This document shows, in pieces, positions 43,767 through 53,387 of a stretch of 64,000 nt of DNA. A program made the position numbers and the translations under genes. The stretch is from Paracoccaceae bacterium (lineage in GTDB: Bacteria > Pseudomonadota > Alphaproteobacteria > Rhodobacterales > Rhodobacteraceae). Position 1 is the first letter of the stretch, and each line of letters begins with the position of its first letter. The stretch lies in assembly GCA_024742405.1 (NCBI GenBank), contig JANSYP010000003.1, forward strand, positions 124,001 to 188,000. Direction: 5' to 3'. The notes beneath the pieces were generated by a model. The model was not told the DNA's origin. It did not search any database and was given only the letters and a program-made list of their open reading frames with translations.

Positions 43767-44978
43767 TCAGTAGAACGCCTGCAGTCCGGTCTGTGCGCGT
43801 CCCAGGATCAGCGCGTGCACGTCGTGCGTCCCCTCATAGGTGTTCACGGTTTCCAGGTTGCTCATGTGACGCATGACCTGAAACTCCTCGGAGATCCCGT
43901 TGCCGCCATGCATGTCGCGGGCGAGGCGCGCGATGTCGAGCGCCTTGCCGCAATTATTGCGCTTGATCAGCGATATCATTTCCGGCGCGGCATTGCCTTC
44001 GTCCATGAGGCGCCCGACACGTAAGCATGCTTGCAGGCCCAGGGCGATTTCCGTCTGCATATCCGCCAGCTTCTTCTGAAAGAGCTGCGTCTGCGCAAGC
44101 GGGCGTTTGAACTGATGGCGGTCCAGCCCATACTGTCGCGCGCCATGCCAGCAGGCTTCGGCGGCCCCCATCACCCCCCAGGAGATCCCATAGCGCGCCC
44201 GGTTCAGGCAGCCGAACGGGCCCTTCAGTCCTTCGACATTGGGCAGCAACGCATCCTCACCCACCTCGACATCATCCATCACGATTTCCCCGGTGATCGA
44301 AGCACGCAGCGAGAGCTTGCCGCCGATCTTGGGCGCCGAGAGTCCCTTCATCCCTTTTTCGAGGACAAAGCCGCGGACTGCTCCGCCATGGGCCTCCGAC
44401 TTCGCCCAGACCACAAAGACATCGGCGATCGGCGCGTTGGATATCCACATCTTGGAGCCTGTCAGCCGATAGCCATCCGCGGTCTTTGCGGCCCGGGTTG
44501 TCATCGCGCCCGGGTCGGAGCCGGCGTCAGCCTCGGTCAGTCCAAAGCATCCGATCAGCGCGCCCGACGCCAAACCGGGCAGGAATTTCTGGCGCTGCGC
44601 TTCGGAGCCATAGGCATAGATCGGGTACATGACCAAGGACGACTGCACGCTCATCATGGACCGGTACCCGCTATCGACCCGCTCGATCTCGCGCGCGACG
44701 AGGCCGTACGCGACATAGGACGCCCCCAGCCCGCCATATTCCTCCGGGATCGTCACTCCGAGCAGGCCCATATCGCCCATTTCTCGGAAGATGTCGGGGT
44801 CGGTGATCTCCTCGCGATAGGCGTCGATGACGCGCGACTGCAGCTTTTCGCTCGCATAGGCGCGGGCGGCGTCGCGCATCATCCGCTCCTCCTGCGACAG
44901 CTGGTCCTCCAGCCGGAACGGATCGTCCCAGGTGAAGCTGGAGAGATCGGGGCGGGACGCGGGGGACAGTTCATTCAT
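43767..44978 (-). CDS. gcdH: Glutaryl-CoA dehydrogenase
   Basis: This 403-residue FAD enzyme oxidises and decarboxylates glutaryl-CoA to crotonyl-CoA and CO2. Hallmarks are [20 protein letters not shown], the family-specific [35 protein letters not shown] and the C-terminal [17 protein letters not shown]. The catalytic base Glu382 is intact in [19 protein letters not shown]. It lies 17 bases downstream of the ferredoxin reductase gene and shares its operator. In this setting it would finish the aerobic nicotinate route, which in Azorhizobium runs through glutarate and glutaryl-CoA. Lysine or tryptophan catabolism is the alternative. Confidence 0.92.
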   Translation of the reverse strand: MNELSPASRPDLSSFTWDDPFRLEDQLSQEERMMRDAARAYASEKLQSRVIDAYREEITDPDIFREMGDMGLLGVTIPEEYGGLGASYVAYGLVAREIERVDSGYRSMMSVQSSLVMYPIYAYGSEAQRQKFLPGLASGALIGCFGLTEADAGSDPGAMTTRAAKTADGYRLTGSKMWISNAPIADVFVVWAKSEAHGGAVRGFVLEKGMKGLSAPKIGGKLSLRASITGEIVMDDVEVGEDALLPNVEGLKGPFGCLNRARYGISWGVMGAAEACWHGARQYGLDRHQFKRPLAQTQLFQKKLADMQTEIALGLQACLRVGRLMDEGNAAPEMISLIKRNNCGKALDIARLARDMHGGNGISEEFQVMRHMSNLETVNTYEGTHDVHALILGRAQTGLQAFY

Positions 44979-44995
44979 GGCCGGACCTTTCGGGA

Positions 44996-45817
44996 TCAGT
45001 CGACGAACGCGCGCTCGACGACGAATGTCGCGGGTTTGTTGTTGGCGCCTTCCACGAGACCGAAGCCTTCGAGAAGTGCTTTGGTATCTCGCAGCATGGC
45101 CATGGAGCCGCAGATCATGCCACGGTCGGTCTCCGGCGTGATGGGCGGGACACCCAGATCGGAGAACAGCTGTCCGGATACCATCAGATCGGTGATCCGG
45201 CCGGTACAGGCGTAGGCCTCACGCGTGACGGAGCAGTAGTGGCGCAGGCGGCCCTGAGCGAGCTCACCAACCAGGGGATCGTCCATGACTTGCGCGACCA
45301 GCTCCTTGCCATAGGTCAGCTCTGCCGCTTCGCGGCAGGTCTGCGTGAGGATCACCTCATCGAATTTCTCATAGGTCTCGGGGTCGCGGATGAGCGACGC
45401 GAAGGGCGCGATCCCGGTTCCGGTGGAGAACATGTAGACCCGTTTGCCCGGCAGGAGCGCATCGTTGACCAGCGTGCCCGTCGGCTTCCTGCGCATCAGG
45501 ATCGTGTCGCCGACCTCGATCCTTTGCAGATGTTCGGTGAGCGGTCCGTCTTCTACCTTGATCGAAAAGAACTCGATCTCTTCATCCCAGGACGGGCTCG
45601 CGATGGAGTAAGCGCGGTAGACCGGTTTTGCGGCATTCGGCAGACCGATCATGACGAACTCGCCGGAGCGGAACCGGAAACTTGCAGGCCGCGTGATACG
45701 GAATTTGAACAGACGATCCGTGTAATGCTGGACCGAAGTCACGGTCTCCGCAAACACGCCCTGAGGCACGGGAAACCCGCTGGCCTCTCCCTGCACTGTC
45801 GCCACGCGTTCATCCAT
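44996..45817 (-). CDS. fpr: Ferredoxin--NADP reductase
   Basis: This 273-residue flavoenzyme moves electrons between NADPH and ferredoxin or flavodoxin. The FAD-binding motif is [20 protein letters not shown], the nucleotide-binding part holds [20 protein letters not shown], and the protein ends VERAFVD as bacterial Fpr enzymes do. The ATG at 45817 gives the usual length; an upstream frame adds unconserved sequence. It is the first gene of an operon with glutaryl-CoA dehydrogenase. A likely role is to recharge the ferredoxin needed by the 6-hydroxynicotinate-reductase homologue, but general redox use is equally possible. Confidence 0.9.
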   Translation of the reverse strand: MDERVATVQGEASGFPVPQGVFAETVTSVQHYTDRLFKFRITRPASFRFRSGEFVMIGLPNAAKPVYRAYSIASPSWDEEIEFFSIKVEDGPLTEHLQRIEVGDTILMRRKPTGTLVNDALLPGKRVYMFSTGTGIAPFASLIRDPETYEKFDEVILTQTCREAAELTYGKELVAQVMDDPLVGELAQGRLRHYCSVTREAYACTGRITDLMVSGQLFSDLGVPPITPETDRGMICGSMAMLRDTKALLEGFGLVEGANNKPATFVVERAFVD

Positions 45818-46050
45818 GTCGCATCTCGTTTCCGTCTGGTGTCTGCAGCGGTACAGCACGGGTTCCCGACCCGACACCTGCGCGGAGGGGGCTGTGCACA
45901 TGGACCGGCAGTTGGGCATGGGAGCCTTCCCTGCGGCGATGACCGGTCAGGGTTTCGCACCTCGAGCCGGCCATCTCGGCCATCCCACCGAAAGGGCCGA
46001 AACCGATGCAACGATCTGCCAAAGCGGGTGTCATGTCTTTCTGATTTTCA

Positions 46051-46064
46051 TTAGTATACTAACA
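46051..46064. promoter_or_regulatory. Palindromic operator upstream of fpr-gcdH, shared with the enamidase promoter
   Basis: TTAGTATACTAACA contains the perfect 12-base palindrome TTAGTATACTAA. Thirteen of its 14 bases match the site at 54189-54202 before the enamidase gene. It lies 234 bases upstream of the fpr start, in the gap after the DUF1185 operon. Confidence 0.6.
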
Positions 46065-46256
46065 ATCAACTCGAAGCAAGATTTGTCAAGATGCAACGGT
46101 TGTCGCTCCATATTTTTCTGTCGGTCCGGTGTCTGGGAAAGTGTGCCCAAGACTTGTTTCGGTAAAAATGGACAGAAGTTGAGGGGCCAGCTGGGGCGCC
46201 TGCCGACCATCCGGCCACAGTCTCGCCAACGCGACTCTGTCCCTTCGTCGACCAGG

Positions 46257-46841
46257 CTATCGCAGGCCGTCCTCGCCCTTGGCCTCGTCATGTTCGAGAC
46301 CACCGACGCGCGGCAGAGGCCGGCCGGAATCGGTCACCGCGATGGCGACAAGAATCTCATCCGGGCGCGGCGCATCATTGAACCGAATCTCGACCCCGTC
46401 GAAATGCGAGCGCACATAAGCGGCGTCCTTGTGGCCCAGAGGGATGTCCAGATCCTGCCCAAGCCCGCCGCGCTTTTTGGACGATGGCACGAGGGCGGCC
46501 CCTTTTTCGACGGCCGCGCGCAAGGGTGCGCCCATCTTGGGATGCAGGATCGCGGCGGCATGTTCCAGTTCGCCATTTTCACCGACCATGGCCGCCTTGC
46601 CGTAGCTTTCGGCCTCTGATGGCGCGATGCCGAGGGCCGCGACCGCCCGCTCGCCCAACAGCCCGCCCAGCTCGGCGCCGATCTCCATCAGGTCCGACAG
46701 ATCTTCGACGAACTGCCCGGCAAAGGGGTTCTCGATCACCGCCGAAGCGACGGCCTTGCGCGTTGGCGGGTCGATGGGCCGGCCAGCCTCGAGATGCGTC
46801 TCTTCCAGCCAAACGCCGATCTTGCGAATGCGCGCCCTCAT
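46257..46841 (-). CDS. DUF1185 ('amino acid synthesis' family) protein, copy 2
   Basis: This 194-residue soluble protein is of the AA_synth/DUF1185 family. Recognisable parts are IRKIGVWLEETHLEAGRPID, VIENPFAGQFVEDLSDLMEI, VPSSKKRGGLGQDLDIPLGH and AYVRSHFDGVEIRFNDAPRP. No enzymatic activity is established for the family. It is a diverged tandem copy of the next gene upstream and overlaps it by four bases (ATGA). The pair lies in the same operon as the 6-hydroxynicotinate reductase and molybdenum hydroxylase genes. A role in the later steps, such as handling the ring-opened product, is possible but unproven. Confidence 0.8.
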   Translation of the reverse strand: MRARIRKIGVWLEETHLEAGRPIDPPTRKAVASAVIENPFAGQFVEDLSDLMEIGAELGGLLGERAVAALGIAPSEAESYGKAAMVGENGELEHAAAILHPKMGAPLRAAVEKGAALVPSSKKRGGLGQDLDIPLGHKDAAYVRSHFDGVEIRFNDAPRPDEILVAIAVTDSGRPLPRVGGLEHDEAKGEDGLR

Positions 46842-47419
46842 TTCAAACCGTCCTCTCCTATGATCTCCCAGGCTTCCAGGCCGCCGGAACGGGAGTGGAT
46901 GCGAGGTCCGGTGGTCATGACCAGCGCAAAAAGCACTTCGTCCGCGCGGGGCGCGTCGTTCAGACCGACCTCCATACTGTCGAAATGGCTGCGCACGTAG
47001 GAGGCGTTGATGTGCGTGATCGGGACATCGAGCCTGCTGCCGGTGCCGCCGACCTTTTTGGCCGAGGGCACGATGGCCTTCGTGCCGCCGATCACCTCGC
47101 GCATCGCGTAGCCGCCCGGGCCGTGCCAAAGCGCCCCGTGCTCCAGTTCACCCGCCGCGCCAACCAGAGCTCCCTTGCCGTAGCCTTCGATCTTGTCGGC
47201 GCCGCCAAGAGCGGCGACCAGACGCTGCGCAAGGTCCAGCCCCAAGGGGCGCAAGTCATCCATGAAGCCCTGAATTTCGGCCGCGTAGTGCCCCGCGAAA
47301 GGATTGGCGATGACGGCGAAACAGGCCCCTCGCTTGAGCGGGGTATCCGGGATCGGCCCCCCTTCGTGGAAGACCTCCTCGACCGAAAGCACGATCTTTC
47401 TGACTTCCAGCTTAGACAT
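46838..47419 (-). CDS. DUF1185 ('amino acid synthesis' family) protein, copy 1
   Basis: This 193-residue paralogue of the following gene has the same blocks in order: VRKIVLSVEEVFHEGGPIPD, VIANPFAGHYAAEIQGFMDD, VPSAKKVGGTGSRLDVPITH and YVRSHFDSMEVGLNDAPRAD. Tandem pairs like this often form hetero-oligomers. Its start overlaps the UPF0280 gene by eight bases, so UPF0280, copy 1 and copy 2 are translationally coupled. The function is unknown. Confidence 0.82.
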   Translation of the reverse strand: MSKLEVRKIVLSVEEVFHEGGPIPDTPLKRGACFAVIANPFAGHYAAEIQGFMDDLRPLGLDLAQRLVAALGGADKIEGYGKGALVGAAGELEHGALWHGPGGYAMREVIGGTKAIVPSAKKVGGTGSRLDVPITHINASYVRSHFDSMEVGLNDAPRADEVLFALVMTTGPRIHSRSGGLEAWEIIGEDGLK

Positions 47420-48290
47420 CCACGAACTCCAATCTTTTTCTGGTTCCGGCAGAGCACGAACCCACCGTTTTAGTTTGTCCCTGAAGAAACAGGGCCGCCC
47501 CTTTGATCAGGCCTGCATTGCGCATCCTGTCCGCCTGCACCCGGCCCCGCGCTAAAGCCTCGCTGACCTCAGCAGAGTCGAGCGGTGGTACCGCGACGAC
47601 CACAAGCCGATCCCTCAGATCGCTGTCAGGCTGCAACTCACTGGCCGGAACCCGTTGGATCCTCGGGTCGTCCGGCAGATCGACCGCATTGGCGATCAGA
47701 GTGGCCGCAACATCCGCCGCCGCCGCCGTAGCGGCGAGCACGGTCACACTGTCGGCAATCCCGAACGAATGGCTGCGTCCCCCTGTGCCACTGGTGGCAA
47801 TGCCGCGGATACCGTCATCGCTGCCGAACCGCAGGGTACCGAGATCGGTGCCTTCGGCCCCGGACATCGACACTGAATAACTCTCGCCCGGTGCCAGGTG
47901 CACAGCGATATCACCACCATTGTTCACATAAACGCGGCGCGGTCGGACCGCACTGCAGATCGCCGCCAGAACCTCGTCGGCCACTGCGCCTGCGACCGCG
48001 ATCATCGGCGTGACAAACGCGGAGGTGCAATGAGGTCTCGCGGCGCTGTACATCCTGCACGCCACCGCATTCGACGGGTCGGGCGTGCCGGGCGAAAGCT
48101 GCGTGCGATGGCGGTCCAGGTCCTGGACAAGCCCATCGAGAATGGTCTGGAACCGGTCGGACGCTACCTCGAACGCCCGAAACCTGTCGCCGGGCGCGGC
48201 CTCATCGGCGCCGACGATCAGATCGATGGGGCCATGGTTCAGGTGCAGGCGGTCCCCTGTGCCGAGCAGGGTTGAGGTCGGGCGCTGCAT
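47412..48290 (-). CDS. UPF0280 family protein (ApbE superfamily relative)
   Basis: This 292-residue soluble protein of the UPF0280 family is recognised from PMIAVAGAVADEVLAAICSA, RVYVNNGGDIAVHLAPGESY and the glycine-rich GIRGIATSGTGGRSHSFGIA. The family is grouped by sequence with ApbE flavin transferases, but no activity is established. It lies six bases after the 6-hydroxynicotinate-reductase gene and overlaps the DUF1185 gene. If the reductase carries a covalent flavin, this protein would be a candidate to attach it; that is inference. Confidence 0.83.
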   Translation of the reverse strand: MQRPTSTLLGTGDRLHLNHGPIDLIVGADEAAPGDRFRAFEVASDRFQTILDGLVQDLDRHRTQLSPGTPDPSNAVACRMYSAARPHCTSAFVTPMIAVAGAVADEVLAAICSAVRPRRVYVNNGGDIAVHLAPGESYSVSMSGAEGTDLGTLRFGSDDGIRGIATSGTGGRSHSFGIADSVTVLAATAAAADVAATLIANAVDLPDDPRIQRVPASELQPDSDLRDRLVVVAVPPLDSAEVSEALARGRVQADRMRNAGLIKGAALFLQGQTKTVGSCSAGTRKRLEFVDV

Positions 48291-48296
48291 CCGAAC

Positions 48297-49787
48297 CTAC
48301 CCGCCGTTCTTCCAGCGGTAATTGCGTTTCGCGGTTGGGTCAGCTTCGGGGTCGATTTGTCCGACCCGGCGCACATCCGGGGTGATCACGTCGCCGATCG
48401 GCCGGATCTGATCGGCATGCCCGCCGAGCGCAACATAGTCCGACAGGCGCATCGTGAACTCGATGGGAGCGACAAGGGCAGGCGTCGGGACATAGCCGAA
48501 GGAATTCGACGGCATATCCAGTACATTCGCCATCACCGTGATCCCGCCGCCGGGCCAGACATAGGCGTTAGCGCCGCCGCAAGAGACATGGGTGAGCGAG
48601 TCCTTGACCGATTTGGTGAGCTTGACAGGGTTTTCAGTGACCCCCGCGCGCAGGGACCCCCCGGCCCCGCCCATGAACAGGACCGAACAGAGAGACGGCT
48701 CGCAGTTCTCGGCGATCCGCTCGACTGAAAGCTGGAGGACGTCCGGCAGCGGCGTCGCCTTGGGCTCCAGCGCCTCGTCCAGCTCGAAATAGGCGTATTG
48801 CTCGCCGGTGGTCGACACCATGAGCAGCCGCAACCCCTGCCAGGCGGCATTCGCATCGAAGGGTTTGAGGATGGTCAGCGGATCCTCGACATCGGTGCCG
48901 CCCCAACCCGTCCCCGGCTCCGCCACCTGGAAATACCGGCCCGGCGTGGAGCGACGGCCATGGATCCTGATACCTGTCGGCGGTACGTTCAGCATCTTGC
49001 CAGCCTGATGCTCCGACAGGATGCCCGTGATATGGTCATCCACCACGATGACCTCGTCCACATGCTGCGCCCATTGAGACGCAAACATCCCGATGGCCGC
49101 CGAACCGCAGCCGACACGCATTAGTCTTTCTTCCTGACTATTGACGATGGGGGCCTTGCCGGCCTGCACGACGATGGTCGCTCCATTGTCGACGCTCAGT
49201 TCGACTGCTTCGGCATTGCACAATTTCAAGAGCGTGTCGCAGGTGACGCGTCCCTCCTTCTTGGTGCCGCCGGTCAGATGTTCGACACCCCCGAGCGAGA
49301 GCATCTTCGAGCCATATTCGCTCGTCATCACATGGCCGACGGGTTCGCCCTGGCAGCGCACGATATCGCGCTCATGACCGACGAACCGGTCGGTGTCGAT
49401 TTTCACCTTCACGCCGCAATAGCTGAAGATGCCTTCGGTCACGACCGTGACCATGTCCGCATCGTCGACCGTTTGGCTGACGATGAAGGGGGCAGGTTTG
49501 TAGTCCGGATATGTGGTGCCTGCCCCGACCGCGGTGATGAAAGGACGGTTGGCCTGAACCAGATCCCCGTCCCAGTCGTTGCCGTCGCTTCCCTTCATGA
49601 AGGGCACGGCCTTGACCCCGTTTTCGATGGCATTCTCGATGATCGTCAGCGGATCGAGCCGGACGAGCTCTCCGCCATGGTTGGCGTAGCGGTCGCACGC
49701 GCCGGATCTGCCGTCCGCGATATAACACAGCACGGGGCAGGCATCGCAGCGGATCTTGTCGGGCTTGGCGCGCGCAGTTTCAGCCAT
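48297..49787 (-). CDS. hnr: 6-Hydroxynicotinate reductase homologue
   Basis: This 496-residue cytosolic iron-sulfur protein resembles the ferredoxin-dependent enzyme of nicotinate-fermenting Eubacterium barkeri, which reduces 6-hydroxynicotinate to 1,4,5,6-tetrahydro-6-oxonicotinate. A four-Cys cluster motif (Cys14, 17, 21 and 31, in CDACPVLCYIADGRSGACDR) opens the protein. It is followed by LDPLTIIENAIENG, FSYCGVKVKIDTDRFVGHER and a Gly/Ala-rich C-terminal half. It overlaps the hydroxylase gene by eight bases. Assignment is strengthened by the hydroxylase upstream and the enamidase nearby, the enzymes for the steps just before and after. Confidence 0.8.
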   Translation of the reverse strand: MAETARAKPDKIRCDACPVLCYIADGRSGACDRYANHGGELVRLDPLTIIENAIENGVKAVPFMKGSDGNDWDGDLVQANRPFITAVGAGTTYPDYKPAPFIVSQTVDDADMVTVVTEGIFSYCGVKVKIDTDRFVGHERDIVRCQGEPVGHVMTSEYGSKMLSLGGVEHLTGGTKKEGRVTCDTLLKLCNAEAVELSVDNGATIVVQAGKAPIVNSQEERLMRVGCGSAAIGMFASQWAQHVDEVIVVDDHITGILSEHQAGKMLNVPPTGIRIHGRRSTPGRYFQVAEPGTGWGGTDVEDPLTILKPFDANAAWQGLRLLMVSTTGEQYAYFELDEALEPKATPLPDVLQLSVERIAENCEPSLCSVLFMGGAGGSLRAGVTENPVKLTKSVKDSLTHVSCGGANAYVWPGGGITVMANVLDMPSNSFGYVPTPALVAPIEFTMRLSDYVALGGHADQIRPIGDVITPDVRRVGQIDPEADPTAKRNYRWKNGG

Positions 49788-52521
49788 GTCGAGCCCCCTT
49801 GATCGCGTCGCGCAGCTTGGACGGCGTCACCGGAACCGAATACATGCGCACGCCAGTGGCGTGTTTGATCGCATTCAGGAGCGCGGGCGCAGTGGGGATC
49901 AGGACATGTTCGCCCAATCCCTTGGCGCCGTAGGGTCCGTGGGCATCTGGCAGCTCGAGGATCAGCGTCTCGATGGGCGGGATATCCCCGATGGTCGGGA
50001 TCAGATAGTCGTGCAGGTTCTCGGTGCGGCCGGGCAGATACTCTTCCATCAGAGCCATGCCGAGCCCCTGTGCGATCCCACCTTGAACCTGACCCTCGAC
50101 CAGCACCGGATTGATCGCCTTGCCGACGTCATGGGCCGCGACGAACCTGATCGGTCTTGTCGTGCCGAGCGCCAGATCGACCTCGACAACAGCGAGTTGC
50201 GCCGCATAGCCGAACTGCGCGTAGGGCGCGCCCTGGCCGTTTTTGTCAAGCGGCTTGGTCGGCGGATCGTAACGGCCCGTCGAGGTGATGACATAGCCTT
50301 CATTGTCCGGCGGCAGCGTGCGCAGGTCGATGACATGTTGCCGGTCGCCATCGGAAACTGTGAGCGTCCCGTCACCGAACGCAATCGCGGCCTCTTTCGA
50401 AGCGTCGACCTGGCGCAGGATCTTGGCGCGCATCGCCTCGCCCGACTGCCGCGCGGCATTGCCCGACACGAAGGTCTGGCGCGAAGCGGAGGTCTTGCCC
50501 GCGTCGGGAGTCACGTCGGTGTCCCCGCCCACAAGGGTCAAGTCAGCCGCCGAGAACCCGAGGGCACTGCCAAAGATTTGCGAGATTACCGTATTGGACC
50601 CCTGCCCGATATCCGTCGCTCCCTGGTGCAGCACCACGGTGCCGTCGGCTCTGATCCCCGCCTTGATCGTGGAAGGGTTCGGCAAGGAGGTATTACCGCA
50701 GCCATACCAGCCGGCTGCAAGCCCCACGCCGCGCCGCAAAGCCCCCGTGGCACCGGCATTGAACGCATCGGCCCGCACGCGTTCGCGGTGCCAGGCAGGG
50801 CGGAGCGCCTCAAGACAGGCTTTTGCCCCCACGCCCTGCTCGAAAACCTGTCCGCAGACCGTCGGCACGCCATCCTCCAGCGCGTTCTGAACACGGAATT
50901 CCAGTGCATCGATCCCCAGCTTTTGGGCCAGTTCGTCGAATAATGACTCCTGCGCAATGCCCGATTGCGGCACGCCAAAGCCCCGGAACGCCCCCGCGGG
51001 AGGGCAATGCGTGTGGATGCCTTTGGCCACCGCGGTGTAGTCCGACACGCGGTAGGGGCCCGACGCATGGACCGGCACGCGGTTGGCCACAGTCGGTCCC
51101 CAGGACGCGTAGGCCCCGGTGTTAAAGGCGCCCTCGAAGTGAAAGCCCGACAGCTTCCCGTCCTGGGTCGCTCCGATCCTGATATGGATTTCCGACGGGT
51201 GGCGTTTGGTCGTCGATTGCATGGACTCCGTGCGCGAGTAGGTCAGCCGCACCGGGCGGCCTGTCTTGAGCGCACCAAGCGCCAGATAGGGTTGCACCGA
51301 AATATCGAGCTTCGACCCGAAGCCGCCGCCGACCCCGGTCGGCACCATGCGGATTTGGTTGCGGTGCATGCCGAGGATGATCTCCATCGCCTCGAGGTCC
51401 ATGACCGGCGCCTGAGTGCAGGCATGAATCTCCACCCGCCCGTCGACAATTTCGGCAAAGCCCGCTTCCGGCTCGATATAGCCATGTTCGACGAAGCCGC
51501 TGGTAAACGTCCCTTCGACCGTAACATCCGCCGTGGCAAGAGCCGCTTCTGCGTCACCCGTCGTGACGAAACCGCGGCACATCAGATTGTCCGGCCGGGC
51601 CTCGTGGAGCTGCGGGGCGCCGTCGGCCTGCGCTTCTGAAACAACGGACACGCCGCCGAGCTCCGCCCACGTCACAGGGAAGGCGTCAGGTGAAAAGGCC
51701 CGGACGGCATCCGGCGTTCCGACGATCGCGGCCACGGCTTCGCCGCGAAAGCGCGCTGTGCCCTCCGCGAAAACCGGCTGATCCGCAAAGGCCGGGATCA
51801 CCCCGAAGCGGTTTTCGCCGGGGATGTCGGCGGCCGTCAGAACCGCCTCAATTCCAGCGATCTCTTCGCGCCATCCGTTCAGGTCTCCAAACTCGAACGT
51901 GGCCAGGGGATAGGGCGATCTGATCACCTTGATTTCGAGTGTGCCGGGGGGCGCCACGTCATCGCCGAAACGCTCCGTGCCCTCGACTTTGCCGATGCCA
52001 TCCACGCGCCGCAACGCCTGGCCGACCCCGCCGTCCTCAACGATCGCGGCGGGAACACCGAGCACCGCATCGATGATTTTGCGATAGCCCGTGCAGCGGC
52101 ACAGAACGCCCCCGAGCGCCTCCTGAACTTGGCTCTCATCGGGCGCTCGCGTCTCGCGCAGCAACCCAACAGCCGAAACGATCATGCCCGGCGTGCAGAT
52201 CCCGCATTGCGCCGCACCGTGATCCTGAAACCGCTCCATGAGGCCCTGGGCATGCGCGTCGGACCGGACCAGTCCCGCGAGTGTCTCAACGGTCCGCTCG
52301 TGTGCCTGCTGTGCCGTCATGAGACAAGCGCAGACGACTTCGCCATCGACCAGAACGGTACAGGCCCCGCAGTCGCCGGCATTGCAGCCAATCTTGACAT
52401 CGCGCGCCTCCAGACGTTCCCGCAGCGCCTCGGACAGACGCTCGCCGGGGTTGGGCGTGATGCGAACCGCCTCTCCGTTCAACTCAAACGCGACGCTTGC
52501 TTCGGTGTTTCGAACGTCCAT
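49780..52521 (-). CDS. Xanthine-dehydrogenase-family molybdenum hydroxylase, fused [2Fe-2S] and molybdopterin subunits
   Basis: This 913-residue protein fuses the iron-sulfur and molybdopterin parts. The first cluster is Cys46, 51, 54 and 66 (CNAGDCGACTVLV). The second is Cys106, 109, 141 and 143 (QCGICTPGM, CRCTGY). The molybdenum domain has GVGGGFGSKLDISVQPYLAL, GAFRGFGVPQSGIAQESLF and the catalytic-Glu segment PYGAKGLGEHVLIPTAPAL near the end. It starts four bases after the FAD subunit gene. In this context it would hydroxylate nicotinate at C6, using water as oxygen source. Other N-heterocycles cannot be excluded from sequence alone. Confidence 0.85.
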   Translation of the reverse strand: MDVRNTEASVAFELNGEAVRITPNPGERLSEALRERLEARDVKIGCNAGDCGACTVLVDGEVVCACLMTAQQAHERTVETLAGLVRSDAHAQGLMERFQDHGAAQCGICTPGMIVSAVGLLRETRAPDESQVQEALGGVLCRCTGYRKIIDAVLGVPAAIVEDGGVGQALRRVDGIGKVEGTERFGDDVAPPGTLEIKVIRSPYPLATFEFGDLNGWREEIAGIEAVLTAADIPGENRFGVIPAFADQPVFAEGTARFRGEAVAAIVGTPDAVRAFSPDAFPVTWAELGGVSVVSEAQADGAPQLHEARPDNLMCRGFVTTGDAEAALATADVTVEGTFTSGFVEHGYIEPEAGFAEIVDGRVEIHACTQAPVMDLEAMEIILGMHRNQIRMVPTGVGGGFGSKLDISVQPYLALGALKTGRPVRLTYSRTESMQSTTKRHPSEIHIRIGATQDGKLSGFHFEGAFNTGAYASWGPTVANRVPVHASGPYRVSDYTAVAKGIHTHCPPAGAFRGFGVPQSGIAQESLFDELAQKLGIDALEFRVQNALEDGVPTVCGQVFEQGVGAKACLEALRPAWHRERVRADAFNAGATGALRRGVGLAAGWYGCGNTSLPNPSTIKAGIRADGTVVLHQGATDIGQGSNTVISQIFGSALGFSAADLTLVGGDTDVTPDAGKTSASRQTFVSGNAARQSGEAMRAKILRQVDASKEAAIAFGDGTLTVSDGDRQHVIDLRTLPPDNEGYVITSTGRYDPPTKPLDKNGQGAPYAQFGYAAQLAVVEVDLALGTTRPIRFVAAHDVGKAINPVLVEGQVQGGIAQGLGMALMEEYLPGRTENLHDYLIPTIGDIPPIETLILELPDAHGPYGAKGLGEHVLIPTAPALLNAIKHATGVRMYSVPVTPSKLRDAIKGARHG

Positions 52522-52525
52522 CGCC

Positions 52526-53365
52526 CTAACTCCGCGCGCTGGCTGCGATGACGGCCCGGCGGCACAGTTCAGCCACCGCATCCAACCGGTAGTCCGCAGA
52601 TCCCCGCACGTCCGAAATCGGCGTCAGAGGGGTCAATGCCTCCGGATTGGCGAAATCGAAGCCTGCCAAATCCTCGACCGCCGTTCCGACCAGCCGCGCC
52701 TCCAGGTCCGGCAGACGCCGGGCGACCGGTGAGCAGCTTCCAACCGCGATGTGGGCCAGTGCAACACGCCCCGCATCGAGCCGCACGTTCGCAGCCACCA
52801 TCGCGATCGAAATCACCAGATTGGTCCGGCTGCCCAGCTTGAGAAAGTGGCTCTGCGTGTCCGCGGAAACATCGGGGACATGGAGCGCCACCACCAGCTC
52901 GTCTGGCTGCAGAACCGTCCGCCGCACACCCGTGATGAACTCGGAAAGCGGCACGACCCTGCGGGCATCCGCGGCGGCGATTTCGACCGTTGCCTCCAGC
53001 GCCAGAAGCGGCGGAACGCCATCGGCGGCAGGGGACGCGTTGCAGATGTTGCCCGCAACTGTGCCCTGGTTCTGGATTTGCAGCGACCCGACCTCTCTGG
53101 CGGCCAGCTTGAGCGCATCGAACGCAGGCGGCAATGGTGCACGAACGATATCGGTCCATGTCGTTGCGGCCCCGATACGCCATCCGGTCTCGTCACGCGA
53201 AATCCCGCGCATGCCGGGTATCCGCGTCACGTCGAGCAGATCCTCATCGACCTGCCCTTGTTGCAGGCTGGGGAAATAGTCCGTGCACCCGGCGACGACT
53301 TTTGGACTGTTGCTGCGAAGAAAACGCAACGCATCCTCAGTGCGTGTAGGGGCCAGATACGGCAC
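52526..53365 (-). CDS. FAD-binding subunit of the molybdenum hydroxylase
   Basis: This 279-residue subunit of the CoxM/XdhB type accepts electrons from the iron-sulfur clusters. FAD motifs are VVAGCTDYFPSLQQ near the front and the QIQNQGTVAGNICNASPAAD block. The start is GTG at 53365 with GGGAGG eight bases upstream. It is the first gene of the long minus-strand operon FAD subunit, Mo subunit, reductase, UPF0280, DUF1185 pair. The operator at 53388 lies immediately in front. Confidence 0.88.
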   Translation of the reverse strand: MPYLAPTRTEDALRFLRSNSPKVVAGCTDYFPSLQQGQVDEDLLDVTRIPGMRGISRDETGWRIGAATTWTDIVRAPLPPAFDALKLAAREVGSLQIQNQGTVAGNICNASPAADGVPPLLALEATVEIAAADARRVVPLSEFITGVRRTVLQPDELVVALHVPDVSADTQSHFLKLGSRTNLVISIAMVAANVRLDAGRVALAHIAVGSCSPVARRLPDLEARLVGTAVEDLAGFDFANPEALTPLTPISDVRGSADYRLDAVAELCRRAVIAASARS

Positions 53366-53387
53366 CGCAGACCTCCCGGATCACTTT

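Noticed and set aside
46842-47129. Longer start for DUF1185 copy 2
   Set aside because: The added 96 residues are the out-of-frame shadow of DUF1185 copy 1; the ATGA overlap start is clearly better.
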